DNA of 64,000 bases from an uncultured Atopobium sp. Lineage in GTDB: Bacteria; Actinomycetota; Coriobacteriia; Coriobacteriales; Atopobiaceae. The first letter of the stretch is position 1, and every line of letters starts with the position of its first letter. Under the pieces are notes generated by a model that did no database searches, was not told the origin of the DNA, and worked only from the letters and a program-made list of their open reading frames with translations. Position numbers and translations under genes: made by a program. The stretch spans positions 248,001 through 312,000 of the forward strand of contig CAMUON010000001.1 in assembly GCA_947090525.1 (NCBI GenBank), written 5' to 3'. Of this stretch, positions 16,458-24,027 are shown piece by piece.

Positions 16458-19262
16458 CTAAAGCTTTCGGCTGATGATCCAGGCATGATGAATCCCGTGG
16501 TGGCGCTTGAAGTCTTCGGGGATGCTTTCTTGCGTGATATCCTTGCATACAACCCCCGTTTTCTCAAAGAGCTCGCTTTCGAGCTTAAAATTCTTGAGAT
16601 TGCAGCAAAAGATCGCCCGTCCGTTTTTCGTGAGCAAGCGCGAAAGGCTGATGATGAATTCCGCATGATCGCGCTGGACATCCCAGGTTCTTTTGTGCAT
16701 GCGATTGGAGTTGGAGAAGGTAGGCACGTCGCACAAAATGAGATCCCAGCGGTGTGTGCTATGACGTGCTTCTTGTATCCAGCGCAAGACATCTGCCTGG
16801 ATAAACTCGTGCTGTTCCCCGACAAATCCATTGCGTTCCATATTTCTTCGCGCCCACGCTAAAGATACGGCGCTCATGTCGACGCTTGTAGTAAAGTGTG
16901 CGCCACCGTCTGCCGCATAGCAGCTTGCCGTGCCTGTATATGCAAAGAGATTGAGGAAACGCTTTGAACCTTTCGTGCGTTTTGCCATCTCGCGGATTTC
17001 TTCCCGTATCGTGCGCAAATCCAGGAAGATGCCGCAGTCGTGCCGAAGGGAGAAGTTGAGCTCAAAGGTGAGTCCTCCCTCATCCACCAGATAACTATCG
17101 GGCATGAGTGCGGGCTCGCGGCGTGCATAGGTTGTATCGCGTCTACTTGCTTTCGCGCGTGGGTCTTCCTGTACCTCGCTTTTTGTGCGTGTCTGTAGCT
17201 CTCGATTGTCTTTGTGGTACTGGCTTCCGCCTTTTGATTTTTCACGTGTTGTGAGGTAGATGTGCGTATCTTGCGCTTGGAGTATGATTTGCGCGAGTGT
17301 CACCACATCGATGAGGCGCTTTTTAGCCTTGAGGGGATCGACCGTTTTAGGCGCTTGATATTCAGAAATATGTATGATGCGCTTCTGCGCGCGCAGGCGT
17401 TCTTGCTCTTCTGGGCTGAGCTTGATATGCAGACTCGCCTGCTTGTTTGTATTGCGCGATAGGGTGTTTGGCGTATTGAGAGATTCAAATACATCGATCG
17501 CACAGGCATAATCGCTTAAATCGGCGTCGTAGACGCGGTAGCAGCTAATATCCTCAGCTTCAGCCCACTTTTTGCGTTCCTTTGCCATCTTTTTGAGGCG
17601 ATCGGCAAATTGTTGCGCGCCGGCATCGAAGCTTACGCACTGAAGTTCCGTGCCATTCGTGAAACTTCCCGCAAGGTGCAAAGTATGTACCGGCGTTTGA
17701 GACGAGCGCGCCTGCGCCATATGCCCTATTGCAAGCTGGTCGTTTCCGAGACGCGTGTAAATATCTGCTGTCAGTCTATCCGAAAGGCACGATCTCAAAA
17801 GCTCGTCTGAGAGAAATATGCTTTCGGAGATTGTCGTATCAGCGGCGTTTGTGCTCGCAGCTGTAGCCGCATGCGCATCTGCGGGCGCATTCGTATCTGC
17901 GGGTGCATTCGCACCCGTGCCTGTATCTACGCTCTGAGCTGCTTTTGCAAGCGCAAGAATCTGATGCAGCACCCGCGCGCTTGTGGCATTGAGGCTTGGG
18001 TCTATCCCGCTTGCATCCACAATAAATACGGAAGATGTTATGTCTTTCTCACGTTTGCCCAGCTCGTGTGCGTGTTTATAGGCGCGGCAATACGCGTCAA
18101 ACGAAATTTGCTGAAGCGAGACTGCACGCTCATCTATACCGCTTGCCCGCATCATGTATCTAATCGTCTTTTCGCTTTGGCGAGCAGCGTCTTCCTCATC
18201 GCAGAGGTAGATGCGTACGCGTGCGCGTTTACGGAGCGCGTTTTCGCTTTCTCCGCCCGTGCCTGCATCCTCGTGTTCGCGTGCAAACGTCCGCGCGCCC
18301 TCGCCCTTATTTGCATCTGCAGCAGGCGATGAATGTTGCATCATAGCTGCGTAGAGCTTTTCCCACGCTTTGGTATCGTTTTGCTTCCAGGCGTTGAGGC
18401 CCCAGTTTTTGTGCATGATATGAGGGGATAGGTTTAACGCTTGGCAAAGCGCTTCCATAGCGATCGTTCCACTTTGGGGAAAGAGCAGGTAGAGAGAGGG
18501 ATTTGTATGCGTACACGCATGCTCCCACCCGGCATGCGCAAGAAGCGCTGCTGCGTAATCGGCGCGCAGAAAAGACAAGCGTTTGTGGGTGTTTTTCTGA
18601 GCTTCCCATCCTCTACGAAAGAGCGCTTCTTTTGAGAGGTCAAGGCCAACGCTTGCCTTATCGCCCGAAATACGAAGCGAAATCACAAGGTCAGGATAGC
18701 TGGTATCGATTGCCGGACGTGCACCTGTGCATTCAAGCATGCGGTCGCAGATCGCGTCCTTCACACGAAGCGCACTAAACTGTGAATTTTTTAGATTTGT
18801 GTTTACGCCGTGAGCGTCTATCTTGATCGTTGCGCGATCTTCTATATGCGCTTCCCAGGGAATGCGCACTGCTTCCGTATAAAGAATGTCGGATGAAGCA
18901 GCAGAAATATGCGCAAGTACGCATACGACGCGAGACGATAGGCGCGTATTGAGCAGGAACTGCAAAGCAGCTTCCCTTGTTGCAAAAAATACAACACGCC
19001 CGGTAAGCGGGCGAATTTTTTTGATGCCCAGCTGCATAAGTTCCTGCTTGATAAGCTCCTCAAAGCCCATCGCACAGCTTGCAAAAAATTCGTATACCTC
19101 GTCTGTGTGCGTGTCCGTACGCTCATCTACGTGCTCGCCTGTATCCTTGCTTGTGCGCGCCCGCGCAGCGTGTGCGTTAGTCGAAGGCGCTAAAGATGCT
19201 CTTTGCGACAGCACTTGAGTTGTTGCGTTGGATGAAGGAAGTGTTTGTTGTTCTGATTGCAT
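16458..19262 (-). CDS. rlmL: 23S rRNA methyltransferase RlmKL, with a degenerate RlmL half
   Basis: In E. coli the two-domain enzyme makes m2G2445 (RlmL half) and m7G2069 (RlmK half) in 23S rRNA. Here a THUMP domain begins at FFASCAMGFEELIKQEL. The RlmK half is intact: RTIREEI, NLFAYTGTASCYAADGGA (SAM site), LILCDVPTFSNS and KRTWDVQRDH. In the RlmL half the SAM motif that is normally DP-x-C/F-GSGT reads FPQSGT with residues missing, and where NPPYGER is expected I find VDASGIDPS. The 934-residue length (E. coli about 700) comes from a low-complexity N-terminal leader and Ala/Thr/Asp-rich inserts, one coded by an 18-bp tandem repeat at 17875-17910. The start is the only reasonable ATG but its ribosome site is weak. 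Confidence 0.85.
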   Translation of the reverse strand: MQSEQQTLPSSNATTQVLSQRASLAPSTNAHAARARTSKDTGEHVDERTDTHTDEVYEFFASCAMGFEELIKQELMQLGIKKIRPLTGRVVFFATREAALQFLLNTRLSSRVVCVLAHISAASSDILYTEAVRIPWEAHIEDRATIKIDAHGVNTNLKNSQFSALRVKDAICDRMLECTGARPAIDTSYPDLVISLRISGDKASVGLDLSKEALFRRGWEAQKNTHKRLSFLRADYAAALLAHAGWEHACTHTNPSLYLLFPQSGTIAMEALCQALNLSPHIMHKNWGLNAWKQNDTKAWEKLYAAMMQHSSPAADANKGEGARTFAREHEDAGTGGESENALRKRARVRIYLCDEEDAARQSEKTIRYMMRASGIDERAVSLQQISFDAYCRAYKHAHELGKREKDITSSVFIVDASGIDPSLNATSARVLHQILALAKAAQSVDTGTGANAPADTNAPADAHAATAASTNAADTTISESIFLSDELLRSCLSDRLTADIYTRLGNDQLAIGHMAQARSSQTPVHTLHLAGSFTNGTELQCVSFDAGAQQFADRLKKMAKERKKWAEAEDISCYRVYDADLSDYACAIDVFESLNTPNTLSRNTNKQASLHIKLSPEEQERLRAQKRIIHISEYQAPKTVDPLKAKKRLIDVVTLAQIILQAQDTHIYLTTREKSKGGSQYHKDNRELQTRTKSEVQEDPRAKASRRDTTYARREPALMPDSYLVDEGGLTFELNFSLRHDCGIFLDLRTIREEIREMAKRTKGSKRFLNLFAYTGTASCYAADGGAHFTTSVDMSAVSLAWARRNMERNGFVGEQHEFIQADVLRWIQEARHSTHRWDLILCDVPTFSNSNRMHKRTWDVQRDHAEFIISLSRLLTKNGRAIFCCNLKNFKLESELFEKTGVVCKDITQESIPEDFKRHHGIHHAWIISRKL
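17875..17910. repeat. 18-bp tandem repeat inside rlmKL
   Basis: Two copies (17875-17892 and 17893-17910) of a GYATCTGCGGGYGCATTC unit encode the NAPADTNAPADA part of an Ala/Asp/Pro-rich insertion in the protein. Confidence 0.75.
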
Positions 19263-19739
19263 GGCTCTCGCTTTTGTTTCGTTTCTAAAGCTCTAGCTTG
19301 TGGCATGAGAATCATTCTTAATATTCTCTATGCATCTTTATAGAATAAAGCATGAACACAAGCTCCAAGCGGCTCATTCCATCATTTGCCAAAGTTCCTA
19401 TGTTTATTCTTCAAAAAACCGTCTATTATAGAGATTACGTATAACACTCTCGTATCCATGTGAATGAACGAAGCTATCGTTCTTGCGCCCGCGCTTGCGC
19501 GCTTGGACGATGGCTTTCGAGCAATAGGAGAGGATTGTAAAAATCGCCGCGCGCATGTGGTCTATGCGCTCGCGCCCGCGCCTGCGGAAGTTTTTGCACC
19601 CGCAGCGCTCACAGCGCCCGCACATGTAGCGTCCGTGCGATTTTTTAGACAGGTTCTTTCATAAGAACTTTGCGTTTGGCGCCTCGCGCAGCTTTGTTTT
19701 AGAAGTGCGCAGGTTTAGGTATCAACTAAGGAGATTGTA
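19263..19739. other. 477-base spacer between rlmKL and pgcA
   Basis: No supported gene; a 66-codon open frame at 19464-19664 consists of simple Ala-rich words without a ribosome site. The left part is AT-rich and holds a Fur-like box; the middle (19480-19640) is made of GCGCCCGCGC-like words. A clear AAGGAGA site for pgcA closes the region. Confidence 0.5.
19306..19320. promoter_or_regulatory. Fur-family-like operator box
   Basis: TGAGAATCATTCTTA is a 7-1-7 inverted repeat with one mismatch and matches the classical Fur/PerR pattern TGATAATNATTATCA at 12 of 14 defined positions. It lies 44 bases upstream of the rlmKL start and 420 bases before pgcA. Confidence 0.4.
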
Positions 19740-21464
19740 ATGGATCAAGAAACTCAAGCACGAGTAGATCTTTGGGCCGCACATGTAGATGATGCAGAGC
19801 TAAAGGCCGAGCTCGATGAGCTCCTCGCGCCTGGAAATGCCGAAAAGCTAAACGATGCATTCTATCGCACACTCGAATTTGGAACGGCAGGCTTGAGAGG
19901 AACGCTCGGTGTCGGTTCCAATCGCATGAATATTTACAACGTCGCCCAGGCCACGCAAGGTGTTGCCGACTACTTAAACGCTCATTTTGAGCATCCAACG
20001 GTTGCGATCGCGCGTGATTCACGTTTGAAGGGTGAAGAATTCCAAAACATCACGGCAGGTGTTTTGGCTGCTAATGGCATACACGTGTATGTGTATCCGC
20101 GCATTGAGCCCGTGCCTTCGCTGTCGTTTGCTGTCCGCCACCTCAAAACATCTGCTGGTATCGTAATCACTGCTTCGCATAATCCGAGCATCTACAACGG
20201 TTACAAAGTCTACAACGAAAACGGTGGTCAGATTGCCAATGAATGTGCCGCCGAAATTTCTGCTTCTATCGCAAAGACGCCGATCTTTGGTGGCATCAAA
20301 TGCCTCAGCTTCGAAGAAGGCATGAAACAAGGCCTCATCGAGTGGACACCTGAGGAAGTTATCGATTCGTTTATCGCAAACGTTATGAAGACTTCCGTAC
20401 CCAATTTCAAAGCTTCTGATGGGTACAAGGTCGTCTATACGCCTCTTAACGGCACGGGACGCGAGTGTGTCACGCGCATCCTCAAAGAGCTTGGCATCAA
20501 CGACGTCACCATTGTTCCCGAGCAGGAATTCCCCGATGGTAATTTCCCCACCTGCACGTACCCCAACCCAGAATTTCGCGAAACTTGGAATTTGGGCCTT
20601 AAGCTTGCCGATCGCATCAAGCCTAATCTTCTTGTCGCGACTGATCCCGACGCTGATCGTATGGGCTCCGCAATTCCTCACAAGGGCGACTACGTGCTGC
20701 TTTCGGGTAACGAAATGGGCATTTTGCTCATGGACTGGCGTGCGCGTATGGCAAAAGAAGCAGGCGAGGATGTATCAAAGAAGGTCTGCGTATCTTCGAT
20801 CGTATCGTCCGATATGAGCGCTGCCCTTGCGCGTAAGTGGAATTTTGAGCTCAGACGCGTACTCACCGGTTTTAAGTATATTGGTGACCAGGTAGATCAG
20901 CTCTGTGATGAGCATGAAGAGGATCGCTTCCTCTTTGGATTTGAGGAATCCTACGGGTATCTTGCGGGCACGCATGCACGCGACAAAGACGCAATCACTG
21001 CAACCATGCTCTGTGTAGAGATGGCGAGCTACTATGCTGAGCAGGGACTCGATCTCTATGAAGCTATGGATAAGCTTTATCAGCGCTATGGCTACTATCT
21101 CAACAAGACCATAAGCGCTACCTTTGCAGGTGCTGCAGGCGCGCAAAAAATTACCGACATTATGGGTCGTCTGCGCAAAGATCCGCCGTGTGAATTCTGC
21201 GGACTGCGTACTGCGCGCGTGATCGATTACAGCCAAAAGCAGGAGATGGAGCGCGTAAGTGGTCTTCAAAAAGAGGCTCCTCAAGAGCTTCCTCAAGCCA
21301 ATGTGCTCGAATTTAGGCTCGAAGGCAACAACAAGATTATCATTCGCCCCTCAGGTACAGAACCCAAGATCAAAGCCTATATATTTAGCTATGGATCGAG
21401 TAGGGAAGAAGCGATGCGCATCCAAAACGAACTCTCGAGCGTGATCGACGAGCTCTTTGCGTAA
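19740..21464 (+). CDS. pgcA: Phosphoglucomutase/phosphomannomutase
   Basis: Interconverts glucose 1- and 6-phosphate (possibly mannose phosphates), linking glycolysis with cell-wall and polysaccharide precursors. 574 residues, the usual size of the PgcA-type alpha-phosphoglucomutases. Motifs in order: TAGLRGTLGVG near the N terminus, the phosphoserine loop TASHNPS (about residues 143-149), the metal-binding loop DPDADRMG, the sugar-specificity loop GFEESYGYL, and RPSGTEPKIK that binds the phosphate. The ATG follows AAGGAGA. Substrate choice between glucose and mannose cannot be settled from the motifs. Confidence 0.93.
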   Translation: MDQETQARVDLWAAHVDDAELKAELDELLAPGNAEKLNDAFYRTLEFGTAGLRGTLGVGSNRMNIYNVAQATQGVADYLNAHFEHPTVAIARDSRLKGEEFQNITAGVLAANGIHVYVYPRIEPVPSLSFAVRHLKTSAGIVITASHNPSIYNGYKVYNENGGQIANECAAEISASIAKTPIFGGIKCLSFEEGMKQGLIEWTPEEVIDSFIANVMKTSVPNFKASDGYKVVYTPLNGTGRECVTRILKELGINDVTIVPEQEFPDGNFPTCTYPNPEFRETWNLGLKLADRIKPNLLVATDPDADRMGSAIPHKGDYVLLSGNEMGILLMDWRARMAKEAGEDVSKKVCVSSIVSSDMSAALARKWNFELRRVLTGFKYIGDQVDQLCDEHEEDRFLFGFEESYGYLAGTHARDKDAITATMLCVEMASYYAEQGLDLYEAMDKLYQRYGYYLNKTISATFAGAAGAQKITDIMGRLRKDPPCEFCGLRTARVIDYSQKQEMERVSGLQKEAPQELPQANVLEFRLEGNNKIIIRPSGTEPKIKAYIFSYGSSREEAMRIQNELSSVIDELFA

Positions 21465-21611
21465 GTTTGCGTACGTGCTTGTGCGTACGTGCGGCCGCGC
21501 GTGCGCGCGATATCAAGGTAGCGCAAGCGTGCTTCAGCTCGTGAGGGTGAGCGCCCACGTCCGCGCCCGCGCAAGCAATTTTCATTCGCAAGAGACTCAA
21601 ACATAAGGAAG

Positions 21612-21640
21612 GGCACAAGGGATTATCCCTTGTGCCTTTT
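21612..21640 (+). terminator. Terminator between pgcA and argR
   Basis: 10 bp perfect arms GGCACAAGGG (21612-21621) and its complement (21627-21636) with a 5-base loop, followed by TTTT (the last arm's C is followed by T at 21637-21640). It lies between convergent genes and may act both ways. Confidence 0.8.
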
Positions 21641-21692
21641 GCTATCAAGACTATGAGCTTGTGCGGACTATGCGCTTGTGCGGCGGCTGCGG

Positions 21693-22136
21693 CTATTTCA
21701 TAAGCGTAGAATTTCTGAGCTTATTGATGAGCACGACAAAGTCTTCGGCTGCTTCATTGTCGTCGCTTACCACCAACACAGTGTCATTACCTGCTACTGA
21801 ACCCTTAACCTCAGGTAGGGACGCAGCATCAACAGCAGCAGCAACACCAGGAGCGGTACCGGGCTGCGAGCGAATGACGATAAGATTATCTGCTTGATCA
21901 ACATTTGTGACAAACTCCGAGACCATGCGTTGCAGGTGCAGGTCTTCCGCCAAAACGTAGATGCCTTCCTGGAGTTTGCGCAGGCCCATATCGGCAATAT
22001 CTCTGGAAACGGTTGCTTGTGTGCAATTAAAGCCGAGGGCTTGCAGCTGATCTACCAGTGCTTTTTGAGTACGGATGCTCTTTCCACGCACAACATCGCG
22101 TATTGCATCCTGTCGATTATTACGCCGCTTGACCAT
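21693..22136 (-). CDS. argR: Arginine repressor
   Basis: Hexameric, arginine-responsive DNA-binding regulator of arginine synthesis and catabolism (ArgR/AhrC family). 147 residues. The winged helix-turn-helix is seen in TQKALVDQLQ and TQATVSRDIADMGL, and the C-terminal oligomerization/arginine-binding domain in QPGTAPGVAAAVD and GSVAGNDTVLVV. GGAGG lies seven bases before the ATG at 22136. No arg biosynthesis genes adjoin; the only arginine-related gene in view is arcC, so control of an arginine-degrading pathway is plausible. Confidence 0.94.
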   Translation of the reverse strand: MVKRRNNRQDAIRDVVRGKSIRTQKALVDQLQALGFNCTQATVSRDIADMGLRKLQEGIYVLAEDLHLQRMVSEFVTNVDQADNLIVIRSQPGTAPGVAAAVDAASLPEVKGSVAGNDTVLVVSDDNEAAEDFVVLINKLRNSTLMK

Positions 22137-22637
22137 ATATTCCTCCGAGCGAAACGCTGTTACAGATCCCCTTTAGATCCCTTCTGTAGTACTCATTGCA
22201 GTCGTGTATACGGATGATCTCAAGGTTAGCGTTTGGGAAGCTGTATGTCTCCCTCATAGCTCAAAGTGCTTACGCAAATTACAGCATATGGTGCGTGCCT
22301 CGCTTCATTCCGTATGACCTCTCACATCATACGACAACTGAGTATTTACACCTATAAAAATACATAACGGTGACTAAAAAAACAAGAAATGTTACCTTTT
22401 GTTAATATTTGCGCAATTATAGGCATCTTTAGCGTTTGTACTGGTTAAGGTGTAGCAATTTTTCATCTAGCTCACGCGTTTAAGCTCCTTGTGCCTGCAT
22501 ACAACCTGCATATATAGACCGTTTGCCCATATCATATATGCGTATCTCAAAAAGTAGTATAAACTGTGCATATGTATGCGTATGAAAGTTGTATGCGTTG
22601 TAGCTCGTATCCAGACTATCCCTACGGAAGGACGCGT
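22137..22637. other. 501-base divergent spacer upstream of argR
   Basis: No gene supported. It should hold promoters for argR (minus) and the C39-like gene (plus). The centre is AT-rich; a dyad GTATTT-N10-AAATAC (22342-22363) is a possible operator. A CCTGCATA word is repeated at 22493 and 22504. Confidence 0.4.
22342..22363. promoter_or_regulatory. Possible operator dyad upstream of argR
   Basis: Perfect 6 bp arms GTATTT and AAATAC separated by 10 bases, 206 bases upstream of argR in AT-rich DNA. It might be an ArgR site (autoregulation is common) but fits the known ARG-box pattern only loosely. Confidence 0.25.
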
Positions 22638-23744
22638 ATGTCTTTTTTGAACGATAGGCACGTTGGCACATCGCCTGCACGCACGCCCGCTCGTACAAGC
22701 TCGCGCAGGCAAGGCCGTGTTCGCGGCTCAAAGACCAATTTTGAAGAAGGCAAACGCCAGCGTTTTTTGCCGTATAAAAGCCACCGAAATTACCGCACGA
22801 TTAAGGGCACTGACGCTGGTTTGAACATTCGTCACTACAAAGGATCGATTGCAGGTCATGCGCTGTTTAGCCGTTTGAGCGATGACGCCATCCTCTATGG
22901 ACTACTTGCGCTCGCAGCGATTGTGCTCATTGCGCTTTTGTGTTTGCTCGGAAGCTGCGTGTCGTCGTGCGTGTCTCACGTTGCTGCGCCTACGACCAAA
23001 GAAGCTGCTAAAACAAATCCGATCGATGCGCGTGTAAGTGCATCTGCCTCGGAAAATCTTACCAATAAGCTCACGCCTAAGCTCAATTGGGCAGAAGACC
23101 TCGAGTGGATTGCTGCCCATGCAGATGCGTATAGTGATGAACGTCTGCCCGAGCTTGCCTGTTTGGAGCCTGAGAGCGCATCCTTTGTGCGCGCGTATGC
23201 AACAGATGGCCAGGAGCCCTATGATTTTGAGGACGAAGTTGTGCAAGGTACGGTGCCTGAGGTCTACGATTGGGATCCGCATTGGGGGAGTGTGACCTAT
23301 GGTAATGGATGCATTGCCACCTGTGGTAGTGGTCTTACCTCGCTCTTTATGGCCGATGCCTATCTCACGGGTACGAGGGACAATACTCCTTCGGCTTTGG
23401 CCACCCTTGCTAAGGATTATGCAAGTGATACGCTCGGTACGAAGCCAGAATTTTTCACCGATAAGCTTAAAGACTTAGGGCTCAATATCAAGGAATACAC
23501 GCCGTCTAGCGATAACCTCAAAATTGCTTCTGATGGTGATAAAAAAGTCGCGCTCATGCTCATCAATGAAAACGTTACGAATCCGTATAAGCATTGGATA
23601 TTGGTAAGCGGCATGCGAAAAGATGGAAGCTATGTGGTCTATGACCCGGCAAGTGTTCGTGCGACGCAAGAGATGTGGCCGGGAGGAGCGCTTGCGTCTC
23701 AGGCGCAGAAGCTCTATGCAATCACGGCAGCAAAAACGGAGTAG
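22638..23744 (+). CDS. Membrane-anchored C39-like cysteine peptidase-fold protein
   Basis: 368 residues from the ATG at 22638, which follows GGAAGGA; earlier in-frame starts have no ribosome site. The N-terminal 75 residues are Arg/Lys-rich and probably cytoplasmic, followed by one strong membrane segment (ILYGLLALAAIVLIALLCLL, about residues 80-99) and an extracellular domain. That domain ends with a papain-like C39-type arrangement: GNGCIATCGSGLTSLFMA supplies the candidate Cys, KHWILVSGM the His and VVYDPAS the Asp. Such domains cleave leader peptides or wall peptides in some relatives; the substrate here is unknown. It stands alone, convergent with the PBP gene. Confidence 0.65.
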   Translation: MSFLNDRHVGTSPARTPARTSSRRQGRVRGSKTNFEEGKRQRFLPYKSHRNYRTIKGTDAGLNIRHYKGSIAGHALFSRLSDDAILYGLLALAAIVLIALLCLLGSCVSSCVSHVAAPTTKEAAKTNPIDARVSASASENLTNKLTPKLNWAEDLEWIAAHADAYSDERLPELACLEPESASFVRAYATDGQEPYDFEDEVVQGTVPEVYDWDPHWGSVTYGNGCIATCGSGLTSLFMADAYLTGTRDNTPSALATLAKDYASDTLGTKPEFFTDKLKDLGLNIKEYTPSSDNLKIASDGDKKVALMLINENVTNPYKHWILVSGMRKDGSYVVYDPASVRATQEMWPGGALASQAQKLYAITAAKTE

Positions 23745-23890
23745 CTCTAGCGTAGTAGCTCTGTCGTAAGAATTGTGGCTGCGTCCGTTGCGCCCGCATC
23801 CGCAACCCCTGCGTCTGCACCCCCGCGCAAGAGATAGCGCCAAACATACGGGTTACAGGACAAACATAATACAAAAGAAAATGCAAAAGA

Positions 23891-23930
23891 AAACGCGAGA
23901 ATGGGTTCTAAACATTCTCGCGTTTTTGTG
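23891..23930 (+). terminator. Bidirectional terminator between C39-like and PBP genes
   Basis: 13 bp perfect arms (23891-23903 and 23913-23925). A T-run follows on the plus strand and an A-rich, on the other strand T-rich, stretch precedes it, so it can end both convergent transcripts. Confidence 0.85.
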
Positions 23931-24027
23931 TCTATCCTGAATTTGCCCAGATGTGTACTGCACATCTATGCAGACCTAGACCTGACCGAATCCTACTCGC
24001 GCGCATAAGAACTCAGTGCTCAGAAGC

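Noticed and set aside
19464..19664. 66-codon Ala/Pro-rich frame in the rlmKL-pgcA spacer
   Set aside because: Made of GCGCCCGC-like simple words with no ribosome site; looks like repeat DNA.
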